This document shows positions 43,401 through 53,704 of a stretch of 64,000 nt of DNA, piece after piece. Position 1 is the first letter of the stretch, and each line of letters opens with the position of its first letter. This DNA comes from Miscanthus floridulus (Eukaryota; Streptophyta; Magnoliopsida; Poales; Poaceae). The DNA lies in assembly GCF_019320115.1 (NCBI RefSeq), contig NC_089584.1:109013799-109077798 (forward strand), read 5' to 3'. The notes below the pieces were generated by a model. It had not been told where the DNA came from, did no database searches, and saw nothing but the letters and a program-made list of their open reading frames with translations. The position numbers and the translations under genes are program-made.

Positions 43401-43877
43401 CCTTCAGTCGCGAGGTTTGGGATTCCTGGATTAGAAGACTACATCTCCAAAACGACATCATAGTACGAGAAGAAGTGGCAATGGATTGGTGGCTGCACAA
43501 CAGAAAGATGACCCCCAAACCTATTCGACGAGGTTTTGACTCCTTTGTTCTTCCTCGTTGGTTGGTTGCTCTGGAAGGAAAGGAACGCGAGAACTTTCAA
43601 TGGAGCCGCAACATCAGCAGCGCAATTGGGACCCTGATCTAGGAGGAGATTGACGCTTGGTGCTTGGCAGGGTATAAGCACCTGAACTCGCTCATGGCGC
43701 TTCTCTGATGTATCTCTTACTCAAGTCGCATCTTTTGTTTTCGCGTAATTACAATCACGTGTGAGCTTAGTTTGTTTCGGTCACCTCGATAACCTGGGAT
43801 TACTGTTGTTACTAGTGCTTTAACAAAACTCTTTCCTGCTTAATGAAAAACGTGCCTAGGCACGATCACAAAAAAAA

Positions 43878-43891
43878 ATCACGCTGTTCAT
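43878..43891 (+). repeat. Right target-site duplication of the LINE
   Basis: ATCACGCTGTTCAT, directly after the poly(A). It is the partner of 16285-16298. Confidence 0.8.
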
Positions 43892-44338
43892 ACCGATCGG
43901 ATTGGACACGTCTCATCATCAGTAACATCTTCGTTAGCAGCGCGAAGCGCCGAAGCCACCGACCCACAAGAAAATTTAAGGAGCGCCCCTGGCAATGATG
44001 GCGCAATCATGGATCGCTGCCGTGCCACGGGGGGCAGATTTAACTCTTGACGGAGACGGAAGGGACTGTGCTTGGAGTGCAATTGTTGCCGGGCGGCTCG
44101 CCGCTGCAACTGTGCGTAGCGTAGCGCTGCGAATCATGCTAGCGACGACAAAACCCAAGAGTCACGCTAATACTGGCATGCCCGCATGGGCGAAAGGCGT
44201 CACACGCCACAGCTCGGTCGCCCGGTATGCGTTTCAGGGTCGGAGAACGGTCTTGCGAGAAGGTCGGCACGGATTCTATGTGCACGGCACAAACGACAGG
44301 ACGAACGTCTGGCTGACCCGACTGAACTGCATGAGTTA
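43892..44338. other. Single-copy-looking intergenic sequence right of the LINE
   Basis: Moderately GC-rich, with no recognised gene. Together with 9316-9689 and 44569-45235 it is what remains of the original spacer between the two S40 genes. Confidence 0.4.
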
Positions 44339-44568
44339 GGCCCCGTTTAGATTCAAAAAATTTTGGATTTTAGCTACTGTAGCACTTTCGTTTGTATTTG
44401 GTAATTAGTGTCTAATTATAGACTAATTAGGTTCAAAAGTTTCGTCTCGGGATTTCTCACCCAACTGTGCAATTAGTTTTTTTCGTCTATATTTAGTACT
44501 CCATGCATGTGCCGTAAGATTCAATGTGACGGGTACTGCGCAAATTTTTTTTTAATCTAAACAGACCC
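44339..44568. mobile_element. MITE with GGCCCCGTTTAGATT ends (Tourist-like)
   Basis: 230 bp. Left GGCCCCGTTTAGATTCAAAA is mirrored by right TTTTTTTAATCTAAACAGACCC. The interior has the GCTACTGTAGCACTTTCGTT and ATTAGTGTCTAATTATAGAC segments typical of this abundant grass family. TTA precedes it and TTG follows, so a TTA duplication with one change is possible. Confidence 0.8.
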
Positions 44569-44799
44569 TTGCTCGTGACATACTCCTACCCAGCCAAAGT
44601 ACAGTACAATGCCCAACAGTTTGTAGTACGTACTCAAGCGACCCGGCTGGCAAAGACGTGTAAAATTTGTCGTTTCCATGAAGAAGAGAGGAAATCAGAG
44701 AAATTGCCAATCCTAACTCCGGTTGACCAGATTACTGACTTTGAGCTAGCGACCTAGCGTCCGCGGAGCGAACCCGGTCGGCTAAGGCCCTGATCCACC
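44569..44799. other. Short spacer between two MITEs
   Basis: No gene or repeat recognised. Confidence 0.4.
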
Positions 44800-45016
44800 T
44801 ACCTAAAGTTTACTAAAATTTTAAAGCTAAATCTTAATCAGCTACAAATTCTCCTAACTAAACAGTGTTTGGATACTCAGGTTAATAGACTCAATTAAAC
44901 TTTAACTAAGTTTAAACTCAATTAAACTTTAGCTGGTTTTTAGTTGGATCGTTTGGATTTCTGGCAGCTAAATTTAGCAGCTAAAATTTAGTTGGGAGAT
45001 CAAACATGTCCTAAGC
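44800..45016. mobile_element. AT-rich MITE, possibly two nested copies
   Basis: Repeated and inverted AAACTTTA, CAGCTAAATTTAG and CTAAAATTTAGTTGG segments, with GTGTTTGGATACTCAGG on the left and GATCAAACATGTCCTAAG on the right. These resemble ends of GTTTGGATCC-type grass MITEs. The exact boundaries are unclear. Confidence 0.5.
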
Positions 45017-45235
45017 AGGGGTGCATGGAGTTGTCGTTTCGAGGGAAAAAAGATGAGATGCTAGCTTGAAGCAGTTGCGGACTCTGCAAATGTGCACGGA
45101 TTAAGCCACCCTTGATTCTCTTTTGCGCATGCACCTGCACTGATGATTCCGAGGAAGGCAAGAACAATAGCCTTTCGTTTGGTCACATGACGTGTGCTCT
45201 TTCATTGATTATTAATCTTCCTACACCACAGATAG

Positions 45236-45510
45236 GACTTTTTCTTTTTCTTTTTCTTTTCTTTTTTTTTCTGAAAAGCAATCTTCTTATATCAGAATCA
45301 TCAGATGAAGTTACATCAACGAAGCAAAAAAAAAGAGATCATCTAATCTACTCCGAGAACCATCATCAGGTCCAAAATCCGAAATGTCGTAGACTTCGGC
45401 AGCTCCAGCGATCCTCGAACGCCACTGAGTTTCTTGATAGCTGATCTTTCCAAAACATTTCTTCACAGCTCGCCTCCGGCCAGGGTCCTGGTTTTTTAAT
45501 TGCACCACAG
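45236..45510 (-). other. Possible retroposed tail beside S40-B
   Basis: On the minus strand a short open stretch (45508-45311) is followed by CTGATATAAGAAGATTGC and then an impure A-rich run (45236-45268 read in reverse). This looks like the 3' end of a LINE- or SINE-type retrosequence. It begins within about 40 bp of the premature end of S40-B, so its insertion may have truncated that gene. I found no target duplication. Confidence 0.35.
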
Positions 45511-45544
45511 GACCAAGGTCGCAAGAACCACAAATGACAAATCT

Positions 45545-45964
45545 CTACGAACGACGCGGGGCAACGTTAGCCGGTATGTTGATGGGAGACGACGCGGCCG
45601 GCCCCGTCGTCCACCCATCGCGCCTAGCGGCGGCAGGCTTCACGCTCCGGCCTGCCCTGCCGCCGCCGGAAGAGCCAGAAAATGGCCACATCAAACCCCC
45701 GCCGCTCCCCCGCAGCTCGTCCGCCGTGTCCGGCCACAGCACGTCCGCCTCTTGCCACTCCTCGTCGTCCGCGTCAGGGCTCGCTCCAGGGCCAGCGCCG
45801 GAGAGGAAGAACCCCTCGAAACGGCGCCCGAACACCGGCGCGAACGCGACGCTGGACTCCGAGCCGGCGGCCTCGTACAGCTCCTCCATGTCCATGGGCG
45901 CGAACTCGTCCTCCGTATCGGGCCACAGAATGTCCGCTTCTTGGAACTCGTCCATGGCGTCCAT
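45545..45964 (-). CDS. S40/DUF584-related protein with duplicated N-terminal motif, truncated (S40-B)
   Basis: 139 residues from ATG 45964. An equally plausible ATG at 45955 gives MDEFQEAD at the very start, as in family members. The S40 N-terminal motif occurs twice: DEFQEADILWPDTEDEF (residues 5-21) and DEEWQEADVLWPDTADEL (67-84). A Gly/Ser-rich linker leads to SPINIPANVAPRRS, which in S40 proteins lies mid-protein. The frame then stops at TAG 45545-45547, so the VPPH and GRTLKGRDL...LRMTGF-type C-terminal domain seen in S40-A is absent. The TATA box at 46036-46042 rules out the upstream ATG at 46072. It is either a truncated pseudogene or a short variant. It faces the same way as S40-A. 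Confidence 0.75.
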   Translation of the reverse strand: MDAMDEFQEADILWPDTEDEFAPMDMEELYEAAGSESSVAFAPVFGRRFEGFFLSGAGPGASPDADDEEWQEADVLWPDTADELRGSGGGLMWPFSGSSGGGRAGRSVKPAAARRDGWTTGPAASSPINIPANVAPRRS

Positions 45965-46035
45965 TTCCTGAGCTGTGCTGTGGGCTGTGGACACGGCGGA
46001 CGAGGCAGGGCTGCCCGCCTGCCTGCCTGAGTACT

Positions 46036-46042
46036 TTTTATA
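46036..46042 (-). promoter_or_regulatory. TATA box of S40-B
   Basis: TATAAAA on the minus strand, 72 bp upstream of ATG 45964. This would start transcription near 46010, after the upstream ATG at 46072, and supports the shorter protein. Confidence 0.7.
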
Positions 46043-46099
46043 TTCGTCCAGCTCCAGCCCGCGGGCGTGCACCGCGTCGCCCCGGGATGCGCCATTTGC

Positions 46100-48229
46100 T
46101 TGTGCCCCGAAGTGACGTAGGGGGCACTCTTTCCTCCGGTCCGGATTTTGGAATCTTGGCGAGATAGCAACTCATGTGATGTGAGGATACTTTACGGCCT
46201 CTTCGTCACTGAGATTGCCTAAATGACAGCCAAGCGGCGCCGGCATGCTTGCCCGCTTGACGTCAAGGAGGATGTATCGGCGAAGTCATCGTCGTTCCAT
46301 ATCAGGAACCTGTTAGTGGTCCTGAATCTTTTCAGATGACACATTGTCTTGCTTACCTCCATGTGGGACGTCCAATCTGATAGCACACTCGAGGAAGCTT
46401 TTGTTTTGTGCGCGCAATTTCGGGTAGTAAACCTGCACATGCCAATAGACTAACAGATTTTGAGGGGGACGCAAGTGTTATATAATCACTCCATACTTGA
46501 TCATATTTAGTATGGACACGGTGTCACTTGCTCAAGAACTAGGCATGGTGAGTAGTGACCAAAATATCCATGTTCCTTTCAAATGAACCACCATTACATT
46601 GTGAGAGGACTTTGAAAGTAACTCAACTCCTGTCTCAACAACACTTTTGCAAATAGATAACATCAGTGCAATAGATAGATATCCCATTTTCTTTGGATTG
46701 ATATCAATCTTACACAAACATGTTCATAGATAAGATCAAGTGATACTTTGTGTTATCGTCGAAAGTCACTTTCTTCTATGTAGTCTAGGTCAACAACTCC
46801 AACTAATTATAATAGACAACCAAGAAAAGCATCTACTAGCAAAAAACGAAAGTAGACCATAGGAAGTTCAAGTAACTCCGAGCTAGGTGCTAGAAGATGC
46901 TGTGTGATTTAGGAAAAAAAATTGAGACTATTTTTTATATTTTTCGGGGAGCTAAACCGAATTCTCTAAGATTAAATGAGGTTTAGGATTTTTAATTGTA
47001 TAACTTTTCAAACAAGAATATTGTATTTTTTTGAAAAAATATTTGAATAAATTTCTTGATTTCTCGGGGTTGATGTGCCACATATGACAACTAATGCGGC
47101 GTTATGTAGGCTAAAAACACCCAAAAAAAGTAGCCAGGGATGTGATTTATCTTGTATATTAGACCCTTCAAGATGTAGGATGTACAATATTGTACTTTAA
47201 AAGGAAAATCAAACAACATTGATAGTTAAGAGATGTAAAATGGAAGAAAATAAGACCACACACATTGGTTGTTAAAGGAGGTAAAATTGACTTGAGCTGT
47301 ACAAGTCATTGAAATAACCATGGTGGCGTGGGCTATTCGTGGGCCTTTCATACGGAACTCAGGTATTCTTACACGGGCTATGAGAACTGGCTTGTCGTCT
47401 CGCTGGTCGCCACACATCTTCGGCCCGCACCTCGTCCATGGTCAGGTCACGAGGCCACACCCACACACAGCCCTCGTGGGAGCCCACGAGGCCACGAGCC
47501 TTTCAGCTCTGCCAACCGGGTAACGGCCTGAAAGAACAGTCGCCGCGGCGGCCAGGGCTACCACCGGGTGTGGGTCACGGAGTCACGCACTCACGCGGGG
47601 ACAGCGATGGACGCTCTACAACGCACCCGTACTGCTGTCCGAGCGAGCCAGCGCTCGGTGGAACTTGGGAACGGGCACGGACGCTAGGACTTCCGCGTCT
47701 GCAGCTGTTTCTCGTGTCGTTTCACGCGTCTACGCGGGAGACGCCCGCGTCGGTCTGAACGCCACCAGCATCGGAAAAGAGGGAAAAAGGGTCGACGGAT
47801 GCTCAGCTGGTGCCAAGAGAAGAAGGAGACACCGCCACCAGCATCGGAAAAGAGGGAAATGGGGCGACGGATGCCCCACCGGTGCACAGAGGAGGAGATA
47901 TTGAGGTAAGGTATTAGAAAGTGAGAAGAAAGATACAACACTGATATACTTTTAAAACATCCAGATGCAACGCTTAGAACATACATCTAACGGCAGATGA
48001 AATATTTAAAACACGCATATGAAAACACTTGCAAAACACAAGAAAAACACTTAAAAACCATTGTAAAACATACGCAACATCCAAATAAAATAATTGCAAC
48101 ATATGTGTGAAAAAAACAGATAAAACATTAGGATCAGAAGCTTGCAATATACATGTATAACCGTTACAACATGTGCACCATCCCGATCTAGTTTTACAAC
48201 ATCCACATAAAACACCTGCAACGTAACTC
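46100..48229. other. Intergenic upstream of S40-B
   Basis: No gene recognised. It includes a GC-rich palindromic stretch (CCTCGTGGGAGCCCACGAGG near 47471). At about 47930-48225 there is an A-rich tract in which AAAACAC, ACATCCA and TTGCAAC recur, resembling a degenerate transposon terminus common in grasses. Confidence 0.4.
47761..47900. repeat. 73-bp tandem duplication
   Basis: GCCACCAGCATCGGAAAAGA, then GGGAAA...GCGACGGATGC, starts at 47761 and again at 47834. The two units are similar but not identical. Confidence 0.75.
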
Positions 48230-48701
48230 TGTGTGGGGGTATTAACCCCTGTACCCTTACGGCTAGGATTGGGTCGGCCCGGACCAGGGGGTCCGGCCCA
48301 CTAGAAGACGACGCGCGGCCCAGCCGATCTGCTCGGAGCCCCGTGCAAGGAATCAAGGTAGATTTGGAGATCAAGCAAGATCCTGATCGGTTAGAATATG
48401 AATCCTTATCCGGCCACCTATGTCAATTGTAACTGGTTAGAATTAGTTTCCAGATCTGTAACCCTGCCCCCCAGACTATATAAGGCGGGCAAGGGACCCC
48501 TCTCAAAAATCATCTCATTGAGATATAGCAATACAATCAGACGCAGGACGTAGGTATTATGTCTTCACGGCGGCCGAACCTGGATAAAACCTCGTGTCTG
48601 TCTTGAGTCACTATCTCGTTCGTAGCTTGCGCACCTGTCTACCGATAATCTACTACCTTAGGCATACCCCTAGGTAAACTGCCGACCATATTTCATCGAT
48701 A
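48230..48701 (+). repeat. 5' LTR of the Tat-type element
   Basis: Starts TGTGTGGGGGTATTAACCCC and ends TTTCATCGATA, with the expected CA end apparently changed to TA. It has a TATATAA box at 48477-48483 followed by GGCGGGCAAGGGACC. The partner LTR is outside the window. Confidence 0.78.
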
Positions 48702-48702
48702 G

Positions 48703-48720
48703 TGGCGCGCCAGGTAGGGG
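48703..48720 (+). other. Primer-binding site of the Tat-type element
   Basis: TGGCGCGCCAGGTAGGGG directly after the LTR, a primer-binding sequence usual in RIRE2/Tat-type grass gypsy elements. Confidence 0.8.
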
Positions 48721-48844
48721 GTGTGCGTACTGCTCCTCAGACGAACAAGATGGTCATCATCTCCAGTTCCATGGCTACGCCGAACGGCCTCACGTTTATC
48801 ATTGGCCAGATCACCTGGACCACTGGCTCCGACAATTCATCGAC

Positions 48845-50860
48845 ATGACCACGGAGGAGGCACGGATCCAATCTACGTCGACCACTACTTCACCGGCATC
48901 AGCTACGGCTCCGACCACGCTGGACCTAGCTCCGGCCATACCAGCATCGTCTTTAGCCACGTCGACAACCCGTCGTTCGCTTCCTCGCTACAAAGGGAGA
49001 CAGATCGACAACACCGACCTACTCGACTCCATCGATCGGGTCGGCACCAAGCTTGCTGAAACCCTACCTCTGGTAGATTCGATTCAAAATCAACCTACCG
49101 AGCAGGTAACCACTACCCACAATAGATCTACCCGACCAGCTCGGGCCAGTCGTCCTACACGACTCGGTACGGATCTCATGGTCACATCTAATCCTGAAGG
49201 GCGCTCCGTTCGTCGCCGACCAGACCCCACAACAGGTCTCCGGCTCTCCGAGTGCAAAGCCTCGATGGAGAACTACCAGGCTCAGCCCTACGGCCTGCGA
49301 AACACTGCTTCCAACTACGCGCATAATATACAACGCTACTCGGATCTGTGTTTTATACATCGACCTCGGCCAAAACCACGCAACTTCATCAACATGGTTC
49401 GCATCGAGGAGTATCAAGAAGGATCGGTCCACACAGTTCAAGAGGGCGGTTCAAGCTCCCCGTCCAGCATCGCATCTATTGGCTCCGTCCACACTGAGCT
49501 CCAGCGTCGTGACAATGAAGAAGTTGAATACGATCTGGATATCCTAGACCACTCCCTGGGTTTCCCATGATTCCCATCTTTCCCACCAAGGCGAGAAGAC
49601 TTGATCAATGTCGTCAGTAATGATGAACCACCGGTAGTTGGTGAAACAGAACAAGAAAGGCTAGCACGCGAAGCACACAATATTGACCGGTTTAATCACA
49701 GACAAGCCGAAGCCGAGGCAGAAGAGGAGGCACGACGCATAAGGTTCCAACCACGCGATCTCAACAATGCCTTTGATAGGGTAGGGGAAAAGCAGGTCTT
49801 CAGGACTCCAAGTGCCAACGTAGCTGTTGCTATGGTGATAATGCAACAACTACCCAATACCCCAGAAATCTAGGCAATTCGTGATGATGTACAAGCCTAC
49901 CTGACGGCTGCTATAGCTCAGACCGCAGAGATTGCAAACCAAGTCCGGGCTCCGTCCGTCTCAGTCGAATTAAGCCGCAGTCGTCAGTACTCAAGTCACC
50001 CATAGTGACCCAACCAACGTGGCTCGCGCAACAACGACCCACCAGACAACCATCAAGGTGGAAATGGTGGTCATGATGGTGGTCGGGATGACAACCGCCG
50101 CAACAACCAGGACAATAATTGACGAGACAACCGCTACAATTGCCGTGATAACCACGGTCGCAGGGTCAACCAGGGTGGCAATCGGGATCGCTGTGACGGC
50201 AATAACGATCTCTGCCATTCCCTCGGAGAACATGATCTGCGCGATCGCATTAACCAAAGAGCCAACGATCATGCGTCCCATGAAAGCTATCATCGTATAG
50301 AATATGATACTACCCACAGCCCTCCGGGTTTGAAGTAGTTTACTCCTCACCTTCGCCAAGTCGTATGGCCCAAAAACTTCAAGCTCAAAAAACTCCAGAA
50401 GTACGACGGCAAGGAGAACCCTGAGTTATGGGTTATGCTCTATGAAACCACGTGTAGATCAACCATGGCTGATGAGCACGTCATGTCTAATTACTTCCCA
50501 GTCGCCGTCGGCCATGCAGGCCACCAATGGCTGGTTAGCTTGCCGGCGAACTACTTTGATTCTTGGCAAGAGCTAAAGCAAGCATTCATCGACAATTTCA
50601 TTGCTACTTGCGAACAACCTGGCAACAAATATGATCTGCAGCGGATTCGAGATCACAAAGATGAGCCACTACATGAGTACATCCGACGCTTCTCAGAGAT
50701 ACGCATCAAGGTCCCGTCAATCTCCAACAACAAGGCAATCAAAGCTTTCATCACCGGTCTCCGCTTCCACGATGTCCTAAGGGACAAGCTCCTCCGAAAA
50801 AGACCTGAATCGGTCACAGCGCTCCTAGCCACTGCTAAAAAAATATGCGGATGCCGATGA
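48845..50860 (+). pseudogene. Tat-type gag, interrupted
   Basis: One frame from 48845 to 50860 with stops near 49568, 49871, 50002 and two more at about 50120-50340. The N-terminal part is Ser/Thr-rich and unstructured. The middle (about 50005-50330) is an Asn/Asp/Arg/Gly-rich low-complexity stretch. The Retrotrans_gag domain occupies about 50370-50850, with PVAVGHAGHQWLVSLPANYF, then SWQELKQAFIDNFI, LHEYIRRFSEIRIKVP and NKAIKAFITGLR. Gag forms the particle. No frameshift is needed within it. Confidence 0.8.
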
Positions 50861-51134
50861 TGCTAAAAAGATAATCATCGAAGAAGCAGCAAGGGTTCCA
50901 CACTCCGACCACCCCCCACACCGCGATGACTACCGTGGCAACCGTGGTCGGAACGACAATTTTGATCGCCGCAACCAGCGCAACAATTCCCGTGACCACC
51001 ACGACCAGCGTAATCAGTGGCGTAATCGCCATGACGATTACAGGGGCAAGCGTGCTCGGGAAGACGACGATGAAGTCAACACCGTTAAAAAAGGTGGCGA
51101 GCGTCGCAACTACGAAGAAGACTACGCCAAAGCA

Positions 51135-53704
51135 GTGAAAGGACCCTGCCAGCTCCATCCCAAGTCAAACCATACCATAGAGAATTGCCGTGTTCTCAAA
51201 TCCATCTACACGCGCCAACAGGCTCTGGATAAATCCGATAAGCCTAACGACGTAGGGGAGCAGCATAGTAAGGACAACGATGATGAAGACATAGATCCCC
51301 ATCACAAGTACATCAAGCCAACCGACCGCGTCCACACCATCATTGGGGGCAGAGTGTCCATCGGGACCAAACGAGAACGCAAGCTGCTCGCCCACGCTTG
51401 CTTGAACGTGGCCAATACCGACAACCTCATCGTCGATCCACGGCTCTCTCCTTGGTCTCACCGCGAGATCTCCTTCAGCAGAAAGGACCAATGGGCTGCA
51501 ATACCTAAGCCAGGGCATTTTCCTCTGGTTCTCGATCCTTGTATCAATAAGGTTCAGTTCGATAGAGTGCTGATTGACAGCGGCAGTTCCATCGATATAC
51601 TGTTCAAGAACAGTTTGCCAGCCCCGAAGATAACCTAGGCTGATCTCAAGCTATACGAGGCATAGTTCTGGGGTGTTCTCCCCGAACAGAGCTCCACACC
51701 TCTCGGGTAGATCACGCTGCCTATGCAATTTGGTACCCCAGACCACTTCCGCACTGACTACGTCAACTTCGTGGTCGCCGACTTCGAAGGCACCTACCAT
51801 GCTATCCTCGGCCGATCAGCGCTCACCAAGTTTATGGCCATACCTCACTACAGGTATTTGGTGCTCAAGATGCCTACCGAGAAGGGGGTTCTAACTCTCA
51901 AGGGCAACGTATACGCAGCTTACACCTGCGAGGATGACAACTTCAAAATAGCAGAGGCTCACGACCTCTCTATTCGCATGGCCGAGACCACGCTCGACGC
52001 CAAGCAGACCCCAGCCGACCACCTGGAGATCCTAGAGCTCGAGGCCCCACGCAAGAACATCAAGTCCAAAGAGCACAAAGCGATCCAGTTGGTCGACGGT
52101 GATCCCAGCAAAATAGCCCTTATTGGGGCCAACCTGGATCCTAAATAGGAAGACACGCTCGTCAGATTCTTGAGGAGCAACGTGAGTGTGTTCGCATGAA
52201 AACCCGCTGACATGCCCGGTGTACCTCAGAACTTGATCGAGCACTCCTTAAATGTTGATGGCAAGGCCAAACCCATCAAGCAGAAGCTACGACGATTCAC
52301 TCGTGACAAAAAAGAGGCTATCAGGGTAGAAGTTACACGGCTTTTAGCAGCCGGATTTATCAAAGAAGTGTATCATCCAGAGTGGTTAGCCAACCCGGTT
52401 CTTGTACGCAAAAAGAACAATAAATGGAGAATGTGCGTTGATTACACTGATCTCAATAAACACTGCCCTAAAGACCCCTTCGGCTTACCTCACATAGATG
52501 AGGTCGTAGATTCAACTATCAGTTGCGAGCTGCTTTCCTTTCTCGATTGCTACTCTGGTTATCACCAGATCACTCTCAAAAAGGACGACTAGATCAAGAC
52601 ATCTTTCATCACGCCCTTCGGCGCCTACTGCTACATGACCATGTCATTCAGGCTCAAGAACGCTGAGGCTACCTACCAACATGCCATATAGGCCTGCCTC
52701 AAAGACGAGATAAAAGATGATCTCGTTGAGGATTATGTTGACGATGTAGTTGTTAAAACCAAGGAAGCATACACCCTTGTTGACAACCTAGAACGTACCT
52801 TTGCAGCCCTTAACACATTCCAATGGAAATTAAACCCAAAGAAGTGCATCTTTGGTGTTCCATCTGGTATATTGCTCAGCAACGTCGTTAGTCACGACGG
52901 CATATGCCCTAACCCAGAGAAGGTAAAAGCTGTCTTGGACATGAAGCTGCCTAAAAAGGTGAAGGATGTTCAGAAGCTTACCGGATGCATGGCTGCCCTC
53001 AGTCGTTTCATATCAAGATTAGACGAAAAAGGACTACTGTTTTTCTAGCTGCTCAAAGCATCCGAGAAGTTTGAGTGGTCGAAGGAAGCAGACGTTGCCT
53101 TTACATAGCTGAAACAATTCCTTACATCACCTCCGGTCCTTACTGCTCCTAGAGAAGACGAAACCCTCCTGCTTTACATCGCAGCAACTAATCGAGTGGT
53201 CTCCACTGCCATGGTGGTCGAGCGCGATGAGCCCAACCACATCTACAAGGTACAGCGACCAATTTATTTCATCAGTGAGGTGCTCAATGAATCCAAGACC
53301 AGGTACCCACAGATTTAGAAACTGATCTATGCCATACTAATCACATCCCAAAAGTTGAAACACTACTTCGACGGATATCGTGTGGTGGTCATGACTGAGT
53401 ACCCTCTGGGAGACATCATTTGCAACAAGGATGCAAATAGGCGCTTTGTCAAATGGGCAATGGAGCTATGCCCTTTCTCCTTGGAATTTGCAAGCCATAC
53501 TACAATCAAGTCTCAGGCACTTGTCGATTTCATCGTCGAGTGGACAGACTTAAGCACACCTGCCTCTCAGGGGCCCGCCAAGTATTGGAAGATGTACTTC
53601 GACGGCTCTCTCAACATCGATGGCGCAGGAGCAAGAATCCTTTTCGTATCACCATCCAAGGAGCAGCTCTGATATGTCCTCAGGATTTATTTCCCGGCGT
53701 CTAA
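51135..53704 (+). pseudogene. Tat-type protease-RT-RNase H, interrupted and truncated
   Basis: Frame +1 relative to gag. CQLHPKSNHTIENCRVLK (near 51147) is the linker seen before Tat proteases. LIDSGSSIDILF (51572) holds the protease active site. RT has VLVRKKNNKWRMCVDYTDLN (52388), LSFLDCYSGYHQITL (52534) and VEDYVDDVVVKTK (52727, YVDD-type catalytic site). The RNase H region has LYIAATNRVVSTAMVVER (53173). The start of the second, archaeal-type RNase H of the Tat lineage is at KMYFDGSLNIDGAGARIL (53589). Stops are mostly TAG (near 51636, 51663, 52146, 52590, 52689, 53047, 53106, 53319), with TGA near 52197 and 53670. Confidence 0.82.

Larger units (their letters stand above)
33590..43700 (+). 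pseudogene. LINE ORF2: endonuclease-reverse transcriptase-zinc ribbon, interrupted
   Basis: The start is an APE-type endonuclease (GLNGHACRNVVREFLV, then CIQETNLS near 33680). It is cut by copia-2 at 33834 and resumes at 40436, where the frame continues across the ACGTC duplication (VTKGRFTISAKLAKTG). Endonuclease motifs CGDFNMI (near 40606) and SDHCPLLL (near 40855) follow. RT motifs are NDKAPGSDG (41534), YRPISLIHSFDKLI (41720), SAFIKGRRIHDN, LKIDIAKAFDTVSW, GLHQGDPLSPMLF and the catalytic SLYADDLVLF (42226). The C-terminal zf-RVT region has PPRVKFFFWLVMHRRCWT and CIICDQEAETMDHILLGC. Frameshifts near 41262 and 42815 and stops near 40877, 41500 and 43006 make it inactive. Confidence 0.85.
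16299..43877 (+). mobile_element. Near full-length L1-type LINE split by six nested insertions
   Basis: The LINE starts after the target duplication at 16285-16298. It ends in a short poly(A) at about 43870-43877, followed at once by the matching duplication. Removing the nested elements leaves about 6.9 kb, a normal plant L1 length. ORF1 carries CCHC zinc knuckles and ORF2 carries endonuclease, reverse transcriptase and a C-terminal zinc-ribbon region. The tail (TTAATGAAAAACGTGCCTAG, then GCACGATCAC) is typical of grass L1 ends. The insertions, left to right, are hAT (16431-16624), hAT (17414-17969), copia-1 (19404-24873), an LTR/gypsy block (24937 to about 30361), a solo LTR (30590-32976) and copia-2 (33834-40430). 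The copy is dead, with frameshifts and stops. Confidence 0.85.
48230..53704 (+). mobile_element. Tat-lineage Ty3/gypsy element, 5' part, split by the chromovirus
   Basis: A 472-bp LTR, a TGGCGCGCCAGG primer-binding site, a gag frame, and a protease-RT-RNase H frame read in order on the plus strand. At 53704 the RNase H coding sequence is cut mid-codon context (…RIYFPAS) by the element starting at 53705. The remainder and the 3' LTR must lie beyond the window. The left flank pentamer is AACTC (48225-48229). Confidence 0.85.

Noticed and set aside
45311..45508. A 65-residue minus-strand protein as the second exon of S40-B
   Set aside because: It has none of the S40 C-terminal motifs and no convincing splice sites link it to the S40-B frame.
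45965..46072. Upstream in-frame start for S40-B
   Set aside because: This ATG lies upstream of the TATA box at 46036-46042, and the TATA sequence itself would be part of the coding region.
50019..50300. Thr/Ile/Val-rich frames on both strands near the Tat gag
   Set aside because: They are shadow frames of the Asn/Asp/Arg-rich gag region, which is in the same frame as the rest of gag.
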